64,000 nucleotides of DNA. Origin: GCA-2689995 sp964529325. Lineage in GTDB: Bacteria > Fidelibacterota > Marinisomatia > SCGC-AAA003-L08 > GCA-2689995. The stretch covers positions 21,385 through 85,384 of the forward strand of contig CAZGWH010000002.1 in NCBI GenBank assembly GCA_964529325.1, given 5' to 3'. The notes below the pieces were generated by a model that was given only the letters and a program-made list of their open reading frames with translations, was not told where the DNA came from and ran no database searches. Made by a program: the position numbers and the translations under genes. This document shows, piece by piece, positions 8,129-17,988 of this stretch; position 1 is the first letter of the stretch; the number at the start of each line of letters is the position of its first letter.

Positions 8129-9766
8129 TTGAGTAATAAAATTAAAAATCAATTAAATAATTTAGGGCTTGAAATTCCAGGGAAATTACATCGGAACCTA
8201 CCTGTTCAAAAATTAATGGAAGCATCTATTTTGAAAGGTGAGGGCAAAATCGGCCATAACGGTGCATTAATGGTTGATACTGGCCAATATACAGGAAGAT
8301 CACCTAAAGATAAATATTTTGTTGTTGAACCATCATCAAAAGATAATTTGTGGTGGGGAGAAGTAAATCAAAAAATTTCGGAAGAAGTTTTTGATGAATT
8401 ATATGATAAAGTAATTCAATACTATAATTCTAAATTGAATAATGAGAATTCATATATTTTTGATGGATTTGGGGGTGACCATCCTAACTATACATTACCA
8501 TTGAGAGTTATAGCATCATGTCCTTGGCAAGCATTTTTCTGTCACAATATGTTTATCAGACCTACAACTGAACAATTAAAAGAATTTGAACCAGAATTTA
8601 CAATAATAAATGCGTCGGAAGTAAAAAATGTTGATTTTGAAAAACATGGATTGAATTCAGAGACATTTATAATTTTTCATTTAGGGAAAAAAATTGCAAT
8701 AATTGGTGGAACAGAATATGGTGGTGAAATGAAAAAAGGGATTTTTTCAGTTTTACATTATTATTTACCGCTAAAAGGTGTTTTATCTATGCATTGTTCT
8801 GCAAATGTAGATAAAAATGATGAAAATACAGCTTTGTTTTTTGGATTAAGTGGAACAGGGAAAACGACTCTTTCAACTGATTCTGAGCGGCCATTAATTG
8901 GTGATGATGAACATGGATGGGCAGATGATGGTATTTTTAATTTTGAAGGTGGTTGCTATGCAAAAACAATTAAATTAGATCCAAAGTTTGAACCTGATAT
9001 ATATAATGCAATTCGCCATGGAGCATTATTAGAAAATGTTGTATATGATGAAAATACTCGAATTGTTGATTTTGATGATGGCTCCAAAACAGAAAATACG
9101 AGAGTATCATATCCATTAGATTATATTGAAAATTCATTGTTTGCTTCAGGGAAACCCAGTAGGGCAGGTCATCCTCAAAAAGTGATTTTTTTAACATGTG
9201 ATGCGTATGGTATTTTGCCTCCAGTATCCAAGTTAACTCCTAGTCAGGCAATGTATCACTTTATAAGTGGATATACTGCAAAAATAGCAGGTACTGAAAG
9301 AGGAATTACCGATCCTGTTGCTACATTTTCTCCATGTTTTGGAGGACCATTTCTAACTTTACATCCGCTTAAATATGCACAATTATTAGAAGAGAAAATT
9401 GAAAAATTTGGTTCTAATGTTTATTTAGTAAATACTGGATGGATTGGTGGGTCTGCATCGAGTGGTGCAAAAAGAGTAAGTATTAAAAATACTCGGGCGA
9501 TGATTACATCTATTTTAAATGGTTCAATTGAAAATTCTAATTTTACGATTGACCCTGTTTTTGGTTTAAATGTTCCAATAGAATTAAATGGAGTCGAAAG
9601 CTCAATATTATCACCTCGAGAAGCATGGGTAGATAAAGATAAATATGATGTTGAAGCAATAAAACTAGCAGAATTATTTATAAACAATTTTAAAATTTAT
9701 ATTACAGATCAACCTGAATTAATAAATTCAGGTCCAATTAATAAATTATCAATAAAGGAGGTGTAA
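8129..9766 (+). CDS. pckA: Phosphoenolpyruvate carboxykinase (ATP)
   Basis: 545 residues. Converts oxaloacetate and ATP to phosphoenolpyruvate and CO2 in gluconeogenesis. The P-loop 'GLSGTGKTTLS' begins at residue 239, followed by the metal-binding 'IGDDEHGWADDGIFNFEGGCYAK'-type region, and 'YTGRSPKDKYFV' and 'ENTRVSYPLDYI' match ATP-type PEPCK. The length is that of the ATP-dependent (not GTP) family. Translation appears to start at a TTG (8129-8131) 6 bp after the xer stop. hpf follows after 1 bp with a strong ribosome site that overlaps the pckA end. No missing active-site residue was noticed. Confidence 0.95.
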   Translation: MSNKIKNQLNNLGLEIPGKLHRNLPVQKLMEASILKGEGKIGHNGALMVDTGQYTGRSPKDKYFVVEPSSKDNLWWGEVNQKISEEVFDELYDKVIQYYNSKLNNENSYIFDGFGGDHPNYTLPLRVIASCPWQAFFCHNMFIRPTTEQLKEFEPEFTIINASEVKNVDFEKHGLNSETFIIFHLGKKIAIIGGTEYGGEMKKGIFSVLHYYLPLKGVLSMHCSANVDKNDENTALFFGLSGTGKTTLSTDSERPLIGDDEHGWADDGIFNFEGGCYAKTIKLDPKFEPDIYNAIRHGALLENVVYDENTRIVDFDDGSKTENTRVSYPLDYIENSLFASGKPSRAGHPQKVIFLTCDAYGILPPVSKLTPSQAMYHFISGYTAKIAGTERGITDPVATFSPCFGGPFLTLHPLKYAQLLEEKIEKFGSNVYLVNTGWIGGSASSGAKRVSIKNTRAMITSILNGSIENSNFTIDPVFGLNVPIELNGVESSILSPREAWVDKDKYDVEAIKLAELFINNFKIYITDQPELINSGPINKLSIKEV

Positions 9767-9767
9767 A

Positions 9768-10091
9768 ATGGAATTAATTATAACTGCAAGGCATTTCAAA
9801 CCATCATCACAATTAAGAGAATTAATATCCGATAAAGTTTCTAAGGTATCAAAATTTTCATATAATATTTCTAGATGTGAAGTTGTTTTAACAAAAGAAA
9901 ATTCACATGAAAATGTAGAAATAATTGCTCATGTAAAAGGGCAAGATTTAGTTGTAAATGATAGTTCTGATAAATTTGAAAAATCATTAATGTCTGCTGT
10001 TGACAAAATAATATCACAGGCAAAAAAACATCATGATAAAATGATGGGAAAAGTAAAAAACCATAATCAAGATTATGACGAAAATGAATAA
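9768..10091 (+). CDS. hpf: Ribosome hibernation promoting factor, short form
   Basis: 107 residues. The fold and motifs are those of HPF/YfiA (RaiA): 'MELIITARHFKPSSQLRELISDKV' start pattern, a central 'VVLTKE..HENVEIIAHVKGQDL' strand region and 'KSLMSAVDKIISQAKKHHDK'. It binds the 30S decoding region and idles ribosomes in stationary phase. The long-form C-terminal dimerisation domain is absent, so this is a short HPF with a charged tail. An almost perfect Shine-Dalgarno (AAGGAGGTG) ends 6 bp before the ATG, stronger than those of its neighbours, suggesting high translation. Confidence 0.9.
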   Translation: MELIITARHFKPSSQLRELISDKVSKVSKFSYNISRCEVVLTKENSHENVEIIAHVKGQDLVVNDSSDKFEKSLMSAVDKIISQAKKHHDKMMGKVKNHNQDYDENE

Positions 10092-10124
10092 TTTAATATT
10101 TAAAACGGAGATTTAAATAATATA

Positions 10125-11321
10125 ATGTCAAAAAAATATTTATTTACATCTGAATCTGTAACTGAAGGACATCCTGATAAAGTTTGTGACCAAATTTCAG
10201 ATGCAATATTAGATGAAATATTATCAAAAAACCCTGAAGGTAGAGTAGCGTGTGAAACATTAACAACTACAGATTTGATTGTAATCTCAGGTGAAATTAC
10301 AACGGAAGTCGGAATGCACCCTGACTATAAACAAATTGCTATCGATACAATTAAATCTATTGGCTATAATGATAATATAGATGGATTCTCTGCAAAAACA
10401 GTTAAAGTTCAATTACATATTGATAAACAGAGTGAACATATTTCTCAAGGTGTTAATTCGGATGAAAATAAAGAACAGGGTGCAGGTGATCAAGGATTAA
10501 TGTTTGGATTTGCGTGTAATGAAACACCTGAATTAATGCCTTTTCCCATTCAATTATCTCACCGAATTGCTGAAAGACTAGCATTTGTTCGGAAAAATGG
10601 ATTTGATTGGTTAAAGCCAGATGGTAAAACACAAGTAACTGTAGAATATAATGGTAATATTCCAATTAAAGTTGTTAAAGTTGTTCTTGCTACACAACAT
10701 GAAGATATGCTTGTTAAATTTGAAAATTCAGAACAAAAAGAATTAGCATTTATTTCTGATGAAATGATTAATAATGTGATACTTCCTGTTTTAAATGAAT
10801 ATGATATTCCTTATGATAATAATTTTATTGTAAATGGTACTGGGCGGTTTGTTGAAGGTGGACCAAAAGCTGATACTGGATTAACAGGACGAAAAATTAT
10901 TGTTGATACTTATGGCGGTTATGCCCGCCATGGAGGAGGAGCTTTTTCGGGGAAAGATCCATCAAAAGTTGACCGTTCCGCTGCATATATGACTCGATAT
11001 GTAGCAAAAAATGTTGTCGCCTCAGGGTTAGCAGATCGTTGTGAAATTCAAGTTGCTTATTCAATTGGAGTTGCGGAGCCTGTTTCAGTTTCATTAGATT
11101 CTTTTGGAACAGGTGTGATTTCAGATGCAGAATTAACTGAAATAATAAAAAGTGTATTTAATTTTAAACCAGCATCTATAATTGAAGAATTAAATCTTAA
11201 ATCTCCAATATATAGTAAACTTGCTGCTTATGGACATTTTGGAAGAAATGGATATCCATGGGAAGAACTAAATAAAGTTGAAGAATTAAAATCAAAATTA
11301 GAAAGTGTTTATGCAGGATAA
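10125..11321 (+). CDS. metK: S-adenosylmethionine synthetase
   Basis: 398 residues. Forms S-adenosylmethionine from methionine and ATP. Signature blocks are present: 'TEGHPDKVCDQISDAILD' near residue 12, 'GAGDQGLMFGFA' near 120 and 'GGGAFSGKDPSKVDRSAAY' near 265. No SAM riboswitch is evident in the 33 bp upstream, only an AACGGAG ribosome site. It overlaps the start of ahcY, pairing production of SAM with removal of S-adenosylhomocysteine. Confidence 0.97.
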   Translation: MSKKYLFTSESVTEGHPDKVCDQISDAILDEILSKNPEGRVACETLTTTDLIVISGEITTEVGMHPDYKQIAIDTIKSIGYNDNIDGFSAKTVKVQLHIDKQSEHISQGVNSDENKEQGAGDQGLMFGFACNETPELMPFPIQLSHRIAERLAFVRKNGFDWLKPDGKTQVTVEYNGNIPIKVVKVVLATQHEDMLVKFENSEQKELAFISDEMINNVILPVLNEYDIPYDNNFIVNGTGRFVEGGPKADTGLTGRKIIVDTYGGYARHGGGAFSGKDPSKVDRSAAYMTRYVAKNVVASGLADRCEIQVAYSIGVAEPVSVSLDSFGTGVISDAELTEIIKSVFNFKPASIIEELNLKSPIYSKLAAYGHFGRNGYPWEELNKVEELKSKLESVYAG

Positions 11322-12639
11322 TAATATAATAGAAAAAGAAGAATTAACATTTATGGATTATAAAGTTGCAGATATAAATTTAGCAAATTATGGTAGAAAA
11401 GAAATAGCAATTGCGGAAGCTGAAATGCCCGGGTTAATGTCAATAAGAAATCAATATAAAGAAAAAAAACCATTAAAAGGAGCTCGGATTGCGGGGTGTA
11501 TCCACATGACAATCCAAACTGCTGTATTAATTGAAACACTGGTTGACTTAGGTGCAGATGTAAGATGGTCATCCTGTAATATTTATTCTACACAAGATCA
11601 TGCTGCTTCTGCAATTGCAAAAGAAGGCTATCCTGTTTTTGCATGGAAGGGTGAAACAGAGGAAGAATATGTGTGGTGTATTGAACAGACATTAGATTTT
11701 GGTAATGGATTAGGCCCTAATATATTATTAGATGATGGTGGAGATTTAACCCAAATTATTTTAGATAAATATCCGCAATATATAAAAGATATTAAAGGTG
11801 TATCTGAAGAAACAACTACAGGAGTTCATCGTCTTTATCAATTGATGGAAAGCGGAGGTTTACCATTTCCTGCAATAAATGTAAATGATTCAGTTACTAA
11901 ATCAAAATTTGATAATAAATATGGTTGTCGAGAATCATTAGCGGATGGAATAAAAAGAGGTACAGATGTAATGATTGCAGGAAAAACAGTTGTTGTCTGT
12001 GGTTATGGTGATGTTGGGAAAGGCTGTGCTCAATCGATGAGTGGATATGGAGCAAAAGTAGTGGTTACAGAAATTGATCCAATTATTGCACTTCAAGCTG
12101 CAATGGAAGGGTTTCAAGTTTCAACAATGGATGAGTTCTCAGAAATTGGAGATATATTTGTTACAACTACGGGGTGTAAAGATGTAATTACAGGTGATCA
12201 CATGGAAAAAATGAAGAATAATGCTATTCTTTGTAATATAGGGCATTTTGATCATGAAATTGATGTAGCCTATTTAGAAAATTCATCCAATATAAAAGAA
12301 TTTAATATAAAACCACAAGTTGATAGATTTGAATTTACCGATGGCCATTCAATAATTTTATTATCAAGAGGTAGGTTAGTTAATCTTGGAAATGCGACAG
12401 GTCACCCCTCTTTTGTAATGAGTACTTCATTCACAAACCAGGTGTTGGCTCAAATAAAATTATTTACTGAGGATGTTTCTCCTGGTGTACATGTTCTTCC
12501 CAAGGAACTTGATGAAGAAGTTGCAAGGTTGCATTTAGCACATCTTGGAGTTAAACTAACAAAATTAACTGCTGACCAATCAAGTTATCTTGGAATTCCT
12601 CAAAATGGACCATACAAACCTGAGCATTACCGTTATTAA
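11311..12639 (+). CDS. ahcY: Adenosylhomocysteinase
   Basis: Hydrolyses S-adenosylhomocysteine to adenosine and homocysteine, closing the methyl cycle with metK just upstream. Conserved blocks: 'MPGLMSIR', 'GCIHMTIQTAVLIETL', 'CNIYSTQDHAA', the NAD-binding 'VVCGYGDVGKGCAQSM' and the C-terminal 'LDEEVARLHL' and 'GPYKPEHYRY'. The length of about 440 residues is typical of bacteria. Start choice is uncertain: a GTG at 11305, an ATG at 11311 and an ATG at 11353 ('MDYKVADINLA', where most homologues begin) are all in frame. 11311 overlaps the last codons of metK, which suggests translational coupling. Confidence 0.96.
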   Translation: MQDNNIIEKEELTFMDYKVADINLANYGRKEIAIAEAEMPGLMSIRNQYKEKKPLKGARIAGCIHMTIQTAVLIETLVDLGADVRWSSCNIYSTQDHAASAIAKEGYPVFAWKGETEEEYVWCIEQTLDFGNGLGPNILLDDGGDLTQIILDKYPQYIKDIKGVSEETTTGVHRLYQLMESGGLPFPAINVNDSVTKSKFDNKYGCRESLADGIKRGTDVMIAGKTVVVCGYGDVGKGCAQSMSGYGAKVVVTEIDPIIALQAAMEGFQVSTMDEFSEIGDIFVTTTGCKDVITGDHMEKMKNNAILCNIGHFDHEIDVAYLENSSNIKEFNIKPQVDRFEFTDGHSIILLSRGRLVNLGNATGHPSFVMSTSFTNQVLAQIKLFTEDVSPGVHVLPKELDEEVARLHLAHLGVKLTKLTADQSSYLGIPQNGPYKPEHYRY

Positions 12640-12644
12640 TTAAA

Positions 12645-15035
12645 ATGAAATTCAATAAACCATTTGGGCTATTAATAATAGCAATATTATTTTTTTCATG
12701 CGAGATGAAATTTCCAGAAAAATGGGATACACCAAGTTGGCATTTACCAATTAATTTTCCTCTCCAAGATGAAACTTATTTTTTTAATGGAATGGTTGAT
12801 TCTAATACAATTTTTTTAAGTGAAGATTCTACTTTAATTGTATTATTTGAAGATTCATTAAGTGCTCCAAACGGAGGTAGAGTTGGTATCGATTCTACCT
12901 TTAATTCATATTTTCGTATAGATGGTTTGGAAACTCCTGAGGTAGATGGAATAATTATTGAACCTATAAATATTTCAGTGTTTGACACTTCATTATATTC
13001 AGCTACTCATCTATCTGATTTATCTACACCTGAAATTGATTTAGCATTAATTGATTGTTTCCCAAATATTTTATTAGAAAATGGTATGTATGAAACTGAA
13101 AGCTTTTCTGAAACCATTTATAATGAAGATGAAATCGAAGTTTTTAATTCAATAGATTCTGTTTCAGTGACTGATGGATTATTATCTGTTTTTGTCTTTA
13201 ATGAATTTCCTTTTAATATTACTTCAATTAAAATTGATATGTTTACAGCTGGGGAATCTATTTGGCAAGTAGAAATAAACAATGTCGGAGAAAATGAAAG
13301 TGAAAATAGAACGCGAATAATTACAGATATAAATCCACTCATATTAAAAGAATCAATTTTATTTCAATACGAATTAACCGTTGAACCCCAAGATGGAAGT
13401 GATGTTTGCATTACAGAATTTGGATGGGCATTAAATGGAAACCATGATCGTTCTATTGTACTTAATATTGATTTAAACTTTTCAGAGATTGGTCAAATTG
13501 CTGGAAATTTAAAAGAGTTTGTTTATGAACAAGAATTTCAAATGGAAATTCCAAACCCTGAAAATATTTGGCTAAGTGGTGGATATTTATCTTCTGGTGA
13601 TACCATAAATCATATTGGATTAGGGTTTACAAATAATTTATTTACAGATATGAATATTGGATTTGGAATATCAGAATTATTTAATGAATATGGTGAAAAT
13701 TTCCAATGGAATCAAAATTTAAATACAGAGACTTCAGTTGATTATAATTTAAGTATTGAAGAATTATTGCTTCGCCCAAATGATGCTCAAAGCGATACAC
13801 TTAAACAATTGAATTTATTATTTTCAGGGGTTATTGAATCTCAGGATATAGTTTTAGATCCAAATATTGAGTATTCTTTTTCAATTGATACTATAGTTGT
13901 TGAACCTATTCAACTTGATTACATAAATGCAATTTTGCATGAAATGGATTTCTCATCACCATCGATTCAAATTGATGATGTTCCTGAAGGATTTAGTGGA
14001 TTTACATTTGCAGATGTTACATTAGAAATGAATATTTATAATCAAATTGGAATTCCTGTTACTCTAGATATGTTTCTTGCTGGAGTAAGAGGTAATGATA
14101 CTACAAAGGTTCCATTAAAAGATTCATTGTACACTCCTAAAATAAATGATGGGTTTATTATTGGCGATATTGTGAAATCTAATATAATAATGACGGGTAC
14201 ACATCAAATTTCAACATGGTATAATGAGGAAGAAATTGTTAAGCAAGATACAGTTTTATTAGAATCCTCATTTTTAGATATTATGAATTTCGCCCCAGAT
14301 GAAATAATTATTGGAGGTGAATCAATTTTGGATGGTTCTGGAACGCTTGCACCTGAAACTTATGTTTGGGGTGATTTTAAATTAAATTTACCATTATCAT
14401 TTATTTTTGAACCCGATATGAATATTGTTCCAGCAGTTACAACTGAAATGAGTTCAATGAATGAGGAATCAAAAAATCAAATAAATAATGGATTAGTGAG
14501 TGCAAATTTAAATGTGAACATAGAAAACCATACACCTTTAGCAATGACATTATCTTTATTGATTTCCACTAGAGAAGATTTTTTTCCGCATTATTTGGAT
14601 GATTTTATTTCAGGTAGCTTAATTACAAATCAATCTTATATTTCTACAGAAGCATTTGATTATTTAAATTCATTAAATGTAAGCCGTATTGAAGTTGAAT
14701 CTCTATCTAATGATGAAGGAAGAGCATTAAGAGTAATTTTTAGAAATGAAAATTTAATTGAATTATTTTGGGTTGGTAGAATTGCAGATATTACTATTCC
14801 TGAAGCTGAAGGAATTAACTCAAATACTGGGCATGTGATTAAATCAGGATTTGGAAATGATATTATTGAATTATCAGTAGATAAAATGGAATGGCTCACT
14901 TCAAATAACAAAAGGTATAGTCGACCAATGTTAGAATTTGTAGGTTCAAATGGAGAGCCTCGAACACTTCGTAGTACCGATTATTTGAAAGTTTCATCTT
15001 ATATTTCTGTAATTTTAGATACAGGTGCATTTTGA
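12645..15035 (+). CDS. Large lipoprotein of unknown function
   Basis: Not recognised as a named family. 796 residues. A short signal peptide ends in a lipobox, 'ILFFSC', so the protein should be lipid-anchored after LspA processing. The rest is predicted almost entirely beta, Ser/Asn/Asp-rich and acidic, with repeated patterns of the type 'SIDTIVVEPIQLDYINAIL' that suggest stacked Ig-like or beta-sandwich domains. It follows ahcY by 5 bp and its TGA overlaps the ATG of the next gene (TGATG), which encodes a barrel. The lipoprotein-barrel pair may work together on the cell surface; this is inference from the coupling alone. Confidence 0.7.
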   Translation: MKFNKPFGLLIIAILFFSCEMKFPEKWDTPSWHLPINFPLQDETYFFNGMVDSNTIFLSEDSTLIVLFEDSLSAPNGGRVGIDSTFNSYFRIDGLETPEVDGIIIEPINISVFDTSLYSATHLSDLSTPEIDLALIDCFPNILLENGMYETESFSETIYNEDEIEVFNSIDSVSVTDGLLSVFVFNEFPFNITSIKIDMFTAGESIWQVEINNVGENESENRTRIITDINPLILKESILFQYELTVEPQDGSDVCITEFGWALNGNHDRSIVLNIDLNFSEIGQIAGNLKEFVYEQEFQMEIPNPENIWLSGGYLSSGDTINHIGLGFTNNLFTDMNIGFGISELFNEYGENFQWNQNLNTETSVDYNLSIEELLLRPNDAQSDTLKQLNLLFSGVIESQDIVLDPNIEYSFSIDTIVVEPIQLDYINAILHEMDFSSPSIQIDDVPEGFSGFTFADVTLEMNIYNQIGIPVTLDMFLAGVRGNDTTKVPLKDSLYTPKINDGFIIGDIVKSNIIMTGTHQISTWYNEEEIVKQDTVLLESSFLDIMNFAPDEIIIGGESILDGSGTLAPETYVWGDFKLNLPLSFIFEPDMNIVPAVTTEMSSMNEESKNQINNGLVSANLNVNIENHTPLAMTLSLLISTREDFFPHYLDDFISGSLITNQSYISTEAFDYLNSLNVSRIEVESLSNDEGRALRVIFRNENLIELFWVGRIADITIPEAEGINSNTGHVIKSGFGNDIIELSVDKMEWLTSNNKRYSRPMLEFVGSNGEPRTLRSTDYLKVSSYISVILDTGAF

Positions 15036-16354
15036 TGAATAGGTTAATTTTAATAATTAAAATTATTATATTAAGCTCAAGTATTATGGTTTGTCAAGAA
15101 TCCCCTAGAGATATTGGTTTAGGTGGGTCTATGATAACCTTATCTCGTGGTATTTCTTCTATTGGGATAAACCCTGCTAGTTTAGCATATTCAACTCCAG
15201 AGATTAATATTATAAACTTTAATTCGTATATAAATAATAATTTAATAAATATAGATATTTATAATAAGTTAAATGGTGCAAACTTAGAAAGTAATAATTC
15301 ATCATTATCTAAATTAGAGTTTTTAGATTTACTAGGAGATAAAAGCGTTAATATAAATTTTAGTATTAATACTCAATTACCAGCAATTAATTATTTAACA
15401 AATAATTATGCATTTACAACGAGATTGCGTCAATTTGTTGAAATAAATACTGGTAATGGATTTATTAAAATGCTTTTTTTAGGAAATGAGTGGGAAACAG
15501 AGATTCCTATAGAAGTTAAAATAATGTCACAGACTATCATGGAATATGGTTATTCCTCATGGAAAGAATTGAGTGGGTTTTCTATTGGTTATACGATTAA
15601 ATACTTACAGGGAATTAATTTAATTAAATTATATACGAGTCAAGATAGTGAACCACTTTATACGGATTCAACAGGTATTAATTTAGAATTTGATTTAAGA
15701 CGGGAATTATATCCTGGTGGAAGTGGATATGGAATTGATTTTGGAATATTAACAAAAGAATCTAAATCAGGGTGGTCATTTGGATTTTCAGTAATTAATA
15801 TGTTTGGTTATATAAATTGGGATAAACATAATTTAAACTATAAATTAATTGGGAAACCAATTATAAACTCAATGGGGTTAAATGCTTATTCTACTGAAGT
15901 ATTTAAATATAAAATTGAAAATTTGAATGCGTCCGACTTAATGTCTGGCTCAATTGAATTTCCAGATACTGTTGTATCTGATACGAGTTATACAGCTCCA
16001 CTTGATTATCCTGTGTTAAAAATGGATTATCCTACATTTTTAAGGATAGGGGTTTCTAAAAATATTGATAATAATATTTTCCTTGCTTATGAAAGCAGAA
16101 CTGGATTTCATCAAGAAAGTATTTCTTTAGAAAAATGGATTCACTCTATTGGGATAGAGATAGTGAAATGGCATCATTTTCCAATACGATTTGGAATTAC
16201 AACTGGAGATGATAATAATCATAAATTTGGATTAGGGACTGGTATTCATTTTTTACCCCTAAATATTGATATTGGTTTTTCTTGGACAGGTAGTAGAAAA
16301 TTATATACTGCCACAGGATTTGAATTTGGGTTTTCAGTAACTTTCATTCGTTAA
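15035..16354 (+). CDS. Outer-membrane beta-barrel protein, PorV/UPF0164-like
   Basis: About 439 residues. A signal peptide ending near 'SIMVCQES' is followed by 'RDIGLGGSMITLSRGISSIGINPASLA', the glycine-rich start typical of PorV/FadL-like proteins of the FCB group, and then alternating amphipathic strands. It ends in an aromatic-containing strand ('FEFGFSVTFIR'). I start at the ATG at 15035 in the TGATG overlap with the lipoprotein gene; a TTG one codon earlier is possible. The gene ends in a convergent 3-4 bp overlap with lptG. Function is not certain: PorV proteins shuttle T9SS cargo, and a C-terminal sorting tail exists in this window (gene at 44671), but an unrelated transport barrel is equally possible. 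Confidence 0.65.
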   Translation: MNRLILIIKIIILSSSIMVCQESPRDIGLGGSMITLSRGISSIGINPASLAYSTPEINIINFNSYINNNLINIDIYNKLNGANLESNNSSLSKLEFLDLLGDKSVNINFSINTQLPAINYLTNNYAFTTRLRQFVEINTGNGFIKMLFLGNEWETEIPIEVKIMSQTIMEYGYSSWKELSGFSIGYTIKYLQGINLIKLYTSQDSEPLYTDSTGINLEFDLRRELYPGGSGYGIDFGILTKESKSGWSFGFSVINMFGYINWDKHNLNYKLIGKPIINSMGLNAYSTEVFKYKIENLNASDLMSGSIEFPDTVVSDTSYTAPLDYPVLKMDYPTFLRIGVSKNIDNNIFLAYESRTGFHQESISLEKWIHSIGIEIVKWHHFPIRFGITTGDDNNHKFGLGTGIHFLPLNIDIGFSWTGSRKLYTATGFEFGFSVTFIR

Positions 16355-17433
16355 GTTTTAGTTCTATAAAGCATAAACAATCCGATAGCAAGAAATATAC
16401 AGTTAACAATCCATACAGACCAAAATGGAGTAAGTTGCCCCGCAATTCCTAACGACTGCCCAAATTTTAGTGAAGCATAGTATAAGAAAATAAAAAATAT
16501 ACTAATTCCAATTCCGATTGCTAAATTAGATCGCTGTCTTCTGATCGACAGTGGAATTCCAATTAAAATCATTAAAAAACTTGTACTTGCAAACGCCGTT
16601 TTAAAATGTAAATTCACTTCCCATCTAGGTTCTTTTATACCATTTATTTTTAGTTTATTTACAAATTTAGATAGATTTTGATAATCCATTTCTTCAGGTT
16701 TCATTAATTCACGAGTAAGATCTATAGGTGAAAAATTAAATGGAATTATTGTATCTTTTGAAACTATCTCAGTTATTATTTCATTACTATCCCATGTTCG
16801 AACGGTATAGAGGGGAATATTCCATGAGTTTAAAGAATCGTTCCAATTCATGACAGGTGCATCTAATCTATTAATTAATTTATTACCATTTTTTAATTGT
16901 AATGAAATTTGAGTTGCTTCGTTTTTCTTTTGGGAAAACCGATGAATAGTTAAAAATTTATTGTTTGAAATTTGTCTATAAATATTTTTAGTTGATTTTA
17001 AATATTTTGATTTATTTTTTAAGAAATATTTTTTTTCAATATCATTTCTAGTATTTAAAGCATTTGTTACTAAATAATTATCAAAATAAAATGAACCAAC
17101 TGAGATGAAAAACCCGAGAGCAAGTAAACTTAATGAAATTCTAAATATACTTAATCCCGAAGATTTTAAAGCGGTAATTTCATTTTGTTTATGAAGAATA
17201 CCTAAACTGAATATCGTTGCAATTAAACACGAAATGGGAATTCCAATGCTTATAAACCATGGGAGGCTATAAAAATAATAATTAATAATTTCTGATTGTG
17301 GAATATTAGCGTCAATAAATTTATTTAAATGGTCAATTACATCAATAAGAATAGTAATTACAAGAAGCCCAGCCATTGTAATTAAAAACTTAATTAAAAA
17401 ATTACTAATAATATATTTATCTATCTGTTTCAT
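16351..17433 (-). CDS. lptG: LptF/LptG-family lipopolysaccharide export permease
   Basis: 360 residues. Three N-terminal helices, a central periplasmic beta-jellyroll domain of about 170 residues, and three C-terminal helices form the YjgP/YjgQ architecture. Conserved features include the start 'IDKYIISNFLIKFL' and the coupling-helix region 'ISLGILHKQNEITALKSSGLS'-like segment near residue 85. It is the membrane part of the LptB2FG transporter that extracts LPS from the inner membrane; LptF versus LptG cannot be settled. The gene faces the barrel gene, sharing stop codons (TAA on both strands at 16351-16354), and diverges from the ribosomal operon. Confidence 0.85.
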   Translation of the reverse strand: MKQIDKYIISNFLIKFLITMAGLLVITILIDVIDHLNKFIDANIPQSEIINYYFYSLPWFISIGIPISCLIATIFSLGILHKQNEITALKSSGLSIFRISLSLLALGFFISVGSFYFDNYLVTNALNTRNDIEKKYFLKNKSKYLKSTKNIYRQISNNKFLTIHRFSQKKNEATQISLQLKNGNKLINRLDAPVMNWNDSLNSWNIPLYTVRTWDSNEIITEIVSKDTIIPFNFSPIDLTRELMKPEEMDYQNLSKFVNKLKINGIKEPRWEVNLHFKTAFASTSFLMILIGIPLSIRRQRSNLAIGIGISIFFIFLYYASLKFGQSLGIAGQLTPFWSVWIVNCIFLAIGLFMLYRTKT

Positions 17434-17475
17434 TTATCTACTTAAAAAATTAGTATTATAATTTCGGATTAAAAC

Positions 17476-17511
17476 TTGACTTAATGAAAGATAAACCTGT
17501 AATTTTACAGG
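17476..17511 (+). promoter_or_regulatory. Promoter and palindromic leader upstream of rplM
   Basis: TTGACT (17476-17481) and TAATTT (17500-17505) are spaced by 18 bp. Overlapping the -10 region is a perfect palindrome, CCTGTAA-TT-TTACAGG (17496-17511). It could be an operator for this divergent region. If the true start of transcription lies further upstream, it could instead be a leader hairpin for L13/S9 autoregulation. The promoter boxes are only moderate matches. Confidence 0.4.
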
Positions 17512-17548
17512 CTCTGAATGTATCCAATTATTAGTAATTTAGGACAGT

Positions 17549-17977
17549 ATGAAAACAACATCAATTAAAATATCGGAAGTGCAAAAAGACTGGTTCATCG
17601 TAGATGCCTCAGGTAAGCGACTTGGGCGTCTTGCGAGTACAGTTGCACAAATTATAAAAGGCAAAAACAAACCCTACTATACTCCACATATGGATATGGG
17701 GGATTGTGTCGTAGTGATAAATGCTGAAAAGGTTGAAGCTACGGGAAAAAAAGAAAAAGATAAGGAATATTGGCATCACACCGGTTTCCCAGGTGGGCAA
17801 AAAAGTCGCTCACTTGCTAATATGAGAGAAAACTACCCTGAACGAATTATTGAAAATGCCGTTAAGGGAATGTTGCCTCATAATAGCCTTGGAAGAAAGA
17901 TGCTTCAACATTTAAAAGTTTATTCAGGTGAAAATCATCCTCATACAGGACAGTCACCTACTAAAATTGAATTATAA
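17549..17977 (+). CDS. rplM: 50S ribosomal protein L13
   Basis: 142 residues, full length. 'WFIVDASGKRLGRLASTVAQIIKGKNKPYYTPHMD' region, 'GDCVVVINAEKV' and 'MLPHNSLGRKML' are the L13 landmarks. First gene of the rplM-rpsI-rpsB-tsf cluster, an order typical of the FCB group. The leader upstream contains a palindrome that may control it. Confidence 0.98.
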   Translation: MKTTSIKISEVQKDWFIVDASGKRLGRLASTVAQIIKGKNKPYYTPHMDMGDCVVVINAEKVEATGKKEKDKEYWHHTGFPGGQKSRSLANMRENYPERIIENAVKGMLPHNSLGRKMLQHLKVYSGENHPHTGQSPTKIEL

Positions 17978-17988
17978 AGAAACAATAA

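Noticed and set aside
10092..10124. SAM riboswitch upstream of metK
   Set aside because: Only 33 bases separate metK from hpf and they hold no fold of that kind.
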